NCBI RefSeq assembly: GCF_964340395.1
Contig: NC_135549.1
Coordinates: 17,839,842 to 17,903,841, forward strand
DNA: 64,000 bases
Direction: 5' to 3'
Origin: Glandiceps talaboti
Taxonomy: Eukaryota > Hemichordata > Enteropneusta > Spengelidae
Shown piece by piece: positions 59,973 to 64,000 of this stretch (positions are counted from its first letter, which is position 1; every line of letters begins with the position of its first letter). A program made the translations under genes and the position numbers. The notes beneath the pieces were generated by a model. That model did not search any database and was not told where the DNA came from. It was given only the letters and a program-made list of their open reading frames with translations.

Positions 59973-62252
59973 TTCCAGGTTAAAATTAATGGGAACTAAA
60001 AAACATGAATGACGGGATGTATCTTGCAAGTTAAACAACACATTCCGTCGCCCTTCAAATTGCTGAATATATCGTGTCAACAGTTTACAATGACCGCCGC
60101 GTAACAGCAGAGTTGGAGACGGGTTTATTGCATTGAGTTTTACCGTAGAACTTCTAACAAAAAGACTTGTAACATTTACCAAACTTTTCTTTTTAAACTT
60201 GTACCAAAATATGATGAGGTACGGTACTACTAACCTGTACTCTGCCTATATCATTGTATACCTTGCTGTTCAGTAAACACGAGTTAGTCTACATGCATGC
60301 AATTTGTACACTGTGACAGTATAACACGTAACGATCTCAGTAATGCGTGAACCGTGCACCATGCATGTAAGAGGAGTGTAGTCTCAATTTATATACAAGT
60401 GCATCTCCAAATCTGTTTCGCGGCGCTGAATCATTTGATGCTCTCTTTTCTTTTGTACGATGTTGTTTCATTACGTTCGAAAACCTGTGACACTTCCAAA
60501 CGCAAAACAGGTAATTTAAAATTATATAATAGTAAGTGTAACGGTAATTTACAGTGATAATCAAAAGAAAAATTCTTTCATGATTACAAATGTCGGAATA
60601 TGTAAATTTCCCATCACGAATTGTGAAAACATGAGAAAATAACGAATACGTAGTGAATAGTTTGTTAGATCACGAGTGAAAGAAAGAACGAAGTGTGTCC
60701 ATGTAGCTGAACAAATTTTGATGTTATTGATCCTGAATGGAGTATTTGGTTTCGATAAAAGTGTTTACGGTAAGGAGTCAATTTAAGCAGACTCTTCTCC
60801 TAATCCCAGGTTTTGTATGAGTCAAATAATCACGAAACATTCATCATAAATTCCCCAAGCATTGCAGCAAGGAATGGTTTTTTCCTACACTTATGGCCTT
60901 CTTGATGGCGTAGAATTCCTGAATTAAAATGTCTTTCGAGATCCAATCAGCCGACCAGTGGGCAATGTCTCCGGAAAACCGCATAAAATGCATTCTGTTT
61001 CAAATATATAACACGTTGTGATCTCTTAATCCCGGATACAACGCAGAGACGTCGGTATACATTTCGTCTCGTGAGTAATCGACACTAGAATACAACACTG
61101 TCGAGTCGAGTTTACAGGTGTCTCTCAGAGATACAGGATTAGATTTCAAAGATATCCGCCACAATAACATTACAAATTGGATCGTTGTATGACTATTCAC
61201 GTTACAACGTGGTGACAGGTATCGGCCTAAAGTGCCTTTAATGGGCGATTCTTGTAATAAATGAAATCAAACGATACGTTTCAAGTTCTTGACGGATCAC
61301 TGTTAGAGAGCTATATATCTAACCCCTAAACAGCATTAGTGTCTATATATATTAAAGCTATCACAAATTACAGTTGTTCCCAGTGCTACAGTTGAAGATT
61401 TCAGTCTGTACTAAACTGTTTATCTATCGTTGAGTCTTTAAAGTGATTGTCTGCTGAATTTCTAAAAAAAAGCATCCATGTTCAAATGAGTGTTTTTCTC
61501 TCATATGGGTCTATAACTATAAACATACATTGTGTTCAGTTGCTCTGTGCGACTGTTAGAACACATGTACAGAGAAAGTATTTTGTGGAATATTTGGAAT
61601 AGTAACATACTTTTAACTATTTTGCATAAATATCCACTGAGGGAGTGCTGTATATTTTGTAAAATAAACTAGATAATGCAGAGATCAAAACTAGAGCTCC
61701 TTATCTCATTAAAAAAATGATGAAAACAGTTTAGATCGCTGTATTTCCATGTTGGCCCTACAACATCGGACTTGTAGTTAGTCTTTCAGTGGGTTCTTTA
61801 GAACACAAAGCGAGCTTAGTCGGACATTTTCTTTTCTTGAGACAATATAGCTTTAAAGTGAAATGTTTTATACAACCAGAAAATGATATGAAACATGAAG
61901 ATTAATCGCTGTTTGGATTAACCAAACAACCCCAACTCTCAATTATCAACCACTTTTGATCGATTTTAGCATTCCCCTTATAGCCCAGATTATAATATTC
62001 ATGATGTCTGCTACAAATGTAGACGACAGAATGAACGATGAGTGTTAGGGGGACAGGTATCACTTTTTGTCTGCAACACATATAAACCCAAGGATTAGTT
62101 ATTTAAAATGTGTTAGTTTGGTCTGAGATGGTACCTCGGGAAGAACAATGTTTGGTTGAAATCATATCCGCCTTTAAGTTCCCCATGCCACGTAAAGAAG
62201 TGAACCAGTCGAACGCAGGTGTGTTTCAAACTAGTTACCTTCAGTAACAACA

Positions 62253-62283
62253 GGGGGGCTGGGGAAATGGGGAGGGGGCGGGG
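62253..62283 (+). other. potential G-quadruplex
   Basis: GGGGGG-CT-GGGG-AAAT-GGGG-A-GGGGG-C-GGGG: five runs of at least four G with loops of four or fewer. It is the strongest such motif in the window. Confidence 0.5.
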
Positions 62284-63039
62284 TGTGTCACACAAATCGG
62301 TTCTTGGGAGGACCGTATTTTAGAAAATGGGATAAGGGGAGGGTCACATTTTAATTTGACTCTTTATATTGTCTAACTTTGCTTCTTCTATTTTGTTGGG
62401 GGGGAGGGGGTGGCATCCCCGTTACATTGGTTAGGGATTAGGTAAGGGTTAAGGCTAGTGTTTGGTTTAGGTACCGTTATATCAGACAATGTCAATCAAA
62501 TCGCTGCTGACAACCATGCCAATTGAATTAATTGTCAGGTGTGACGTCAGGAGAAAATTTACAATGCGTCTCACAGCCTACACAAAGAGTAAACTGGGAA
62601 CAGTTGAGTAAGGTATTAAGGATGATGTTGTACGGGATGTTGACCTCGGTCCCGACATTATCGACAATGTGCCCATCTAGTGTTTGAGAGTTAATTTTCT
62701 AGTCTGCCAATGAGATCTAAACACAGGTATTGATTAATACAGTGCCGATTTCACACAAATTCACTACGGTGTTAGTAGTTGGGAAATGACTAATACCCTT
62801 ACAACTTTCAACGTTGTGGCAGCGGTGGGATTTAAACCGTTAATTCTGGGACTAGTATTTCCCGACCCCCCCTCCTTTAATTGCTGAAGGCTCCCTAAGA
62901 AGGTTAATAAGTCTTGGCGGTTTACATACAACATACAACGTACACGTACATATACATAGTATACGGAATGGTAACTCTTTGATAAGCTTTAAATTTGTTG
63001 TCGGGGTTCAATTGTTTCTGAAAACAAACACTGAACCTT

Positions 63040-63198
63040 TCTTTCATTCATTCATTCATTCATTCATTCATTCATTCATTCATTCATTCATTCATTCATT
63101 CATTCATTCATTCAAACTCATTCAAGAAGAGATATGGATACATTTCTACACGTTGGTTTTATTTTCGCCACATGAGCTAAGATCAAAACAAACACACC

Positions 63199-63238
<40 letters not shown>
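63040..63238. repeat. (ATTC)n and (CAA)n microsatellites
   Basis: About 18 ATTC units (63040-63114) and 14 CAA units (63197-63238). Confidence 0.96.
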
Positions 63239-63239
<1 letters not shown>

Positions 63240-64000
63240 TCAGGCGAAAGTGAACCATTTTTATACAAATAATATGAATGGTAAGGTAAGGCCTAAATAA
63301 GGTTATATTGTGACTGTTTAAAATCGAAAGATTCAGTGTGAGAGGTACTATCACAATACAAGCTAAGTCGTTATGTGTTATACGCTATATATAGGACGTA
63401 ATTACTTAGTAATCTATCAAAACGCATTGCAGTCCTAGGGTAGCTGGCGATAGGTTCAAAACAAGTCACGTGAGGTGAACTTAATTACCCTCGCTCTCTT
63501 TAGCTCTCCCCACCACCAAACACTAGTTTTGCTAGATTGAGTGGACGGCAACGAACTCCTTTAAAAGAACATCAATATTTCGTACACGTTTAACACAAGT
63601 ATTAAATCAACTTTTCGGATTATGGATTGTAAAAAAAAAATCAAGGATTCCGTAGCATATGTGTATGGCATGATCGTATATTCAACATATTTTTTATACG
63701 ATGTTAGGTGAAAGAGAAGTGATCTCTTTTTATAAGGTCATGTACTGATGTTTCTGAGTAGTCAGGTAATTCCAGTAGTAGAGTGTGACAGACAGGCTGA
63801 ACCTTTAGTGTGTTATAAAAACAATTATTATTCTGTCGCTGTATTTAGACTGTTATTAAAGGTAGCAGCTATTCCCCTTTGTGACTGTGAGGCAAACATT
63901 TCAATTGCTTTGCTGACATGGAGAATACACGTAGGCTAGCATCTATTGACACGTTTCTGTGATTGGCTCAGATCGTGTCACGTGATGCGGTCTAGTTTCC

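Noticed and set aside
61000-61200. Minus-strand 66-codon frame with coding-like composition
   Set aside because: No flanking consensus splice pair identified and no family recognised.
62420-62470. Interstitial telomere-like TTAGGG sequence
   Set aside because: Only degenerate GGTTAGGG/AAGGGTTAAGG words occur, not a tandem TTAGGG array.

Overview
The window is eukaryotic nuclear DNA, and probably from a marine invertebrate animal. It is AT-rich and gene-sparse. Genes are split by long introns with GT/AG junctions that agree in phase. Microsatellites are abundant (CA, GA, TATG/CATA, CAGA, TTTA, ATTC, CAA), as are minisatellites and short non-autonomous DNA transposons. The one confidently named gene, EIF4E3, is an animal class III cap-binding protein missing from the standard fly and nematode models. 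I infer a metazoan such as a hemichordate, cephalochordate, echinoderm or lophotrochozoan, but cannot name the species.

Layout. 1-12 kb: no gene seen; a 2.5-kb array of 20-bp units (1.5-4.1 kb), microsatellites and several small hairpin transposons. 12.3-21.6 kb, minus strand: complete seven-exon EIF4E3 (215 aa) with two large intronic minisatellites, one of which carries copies of the gene's own 5' splice site. 21.7-25.9 kb: intergenic, with a degenerate ~40-bp repeat. 25.9-38.4 kb, minus strand: a five-exon gene for an unrecognised ~837-aa coiled-coil protein ending in a candidate CaaX lipidation box; its introns hold a 46 x 32-bp minisatellite and a cluster of transposon-like elements, and there is a possible alternative first exon. 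38.4-41.3 kb: head-to-head spacer with an inserted hairpin element and AT-rich repeats. 41.3 or 46.3-57.65 kb, plus strand: a multi-exon gene for an unrecognised ~693-727-aa basic/acidic protein with a duplicated motif and a Cys/His cluster. 57.7-64 kb: intergenic with microsatellites.

The three genes have no evident joint pathway. EIF4E3 acts at the mRNA cap, the second protein looks like a membrane-anchored coiled-coil protein, and the third is of unknown role. The more unusual content is structural: splice-site-bearing tandem repeats in EIF4E3, short hairpin elements with 9-bp target duplications, several other MITE-like families, and very homogeneous tandem arrays. No RNA genes, CRISPR arrays or viral genes were recognised.
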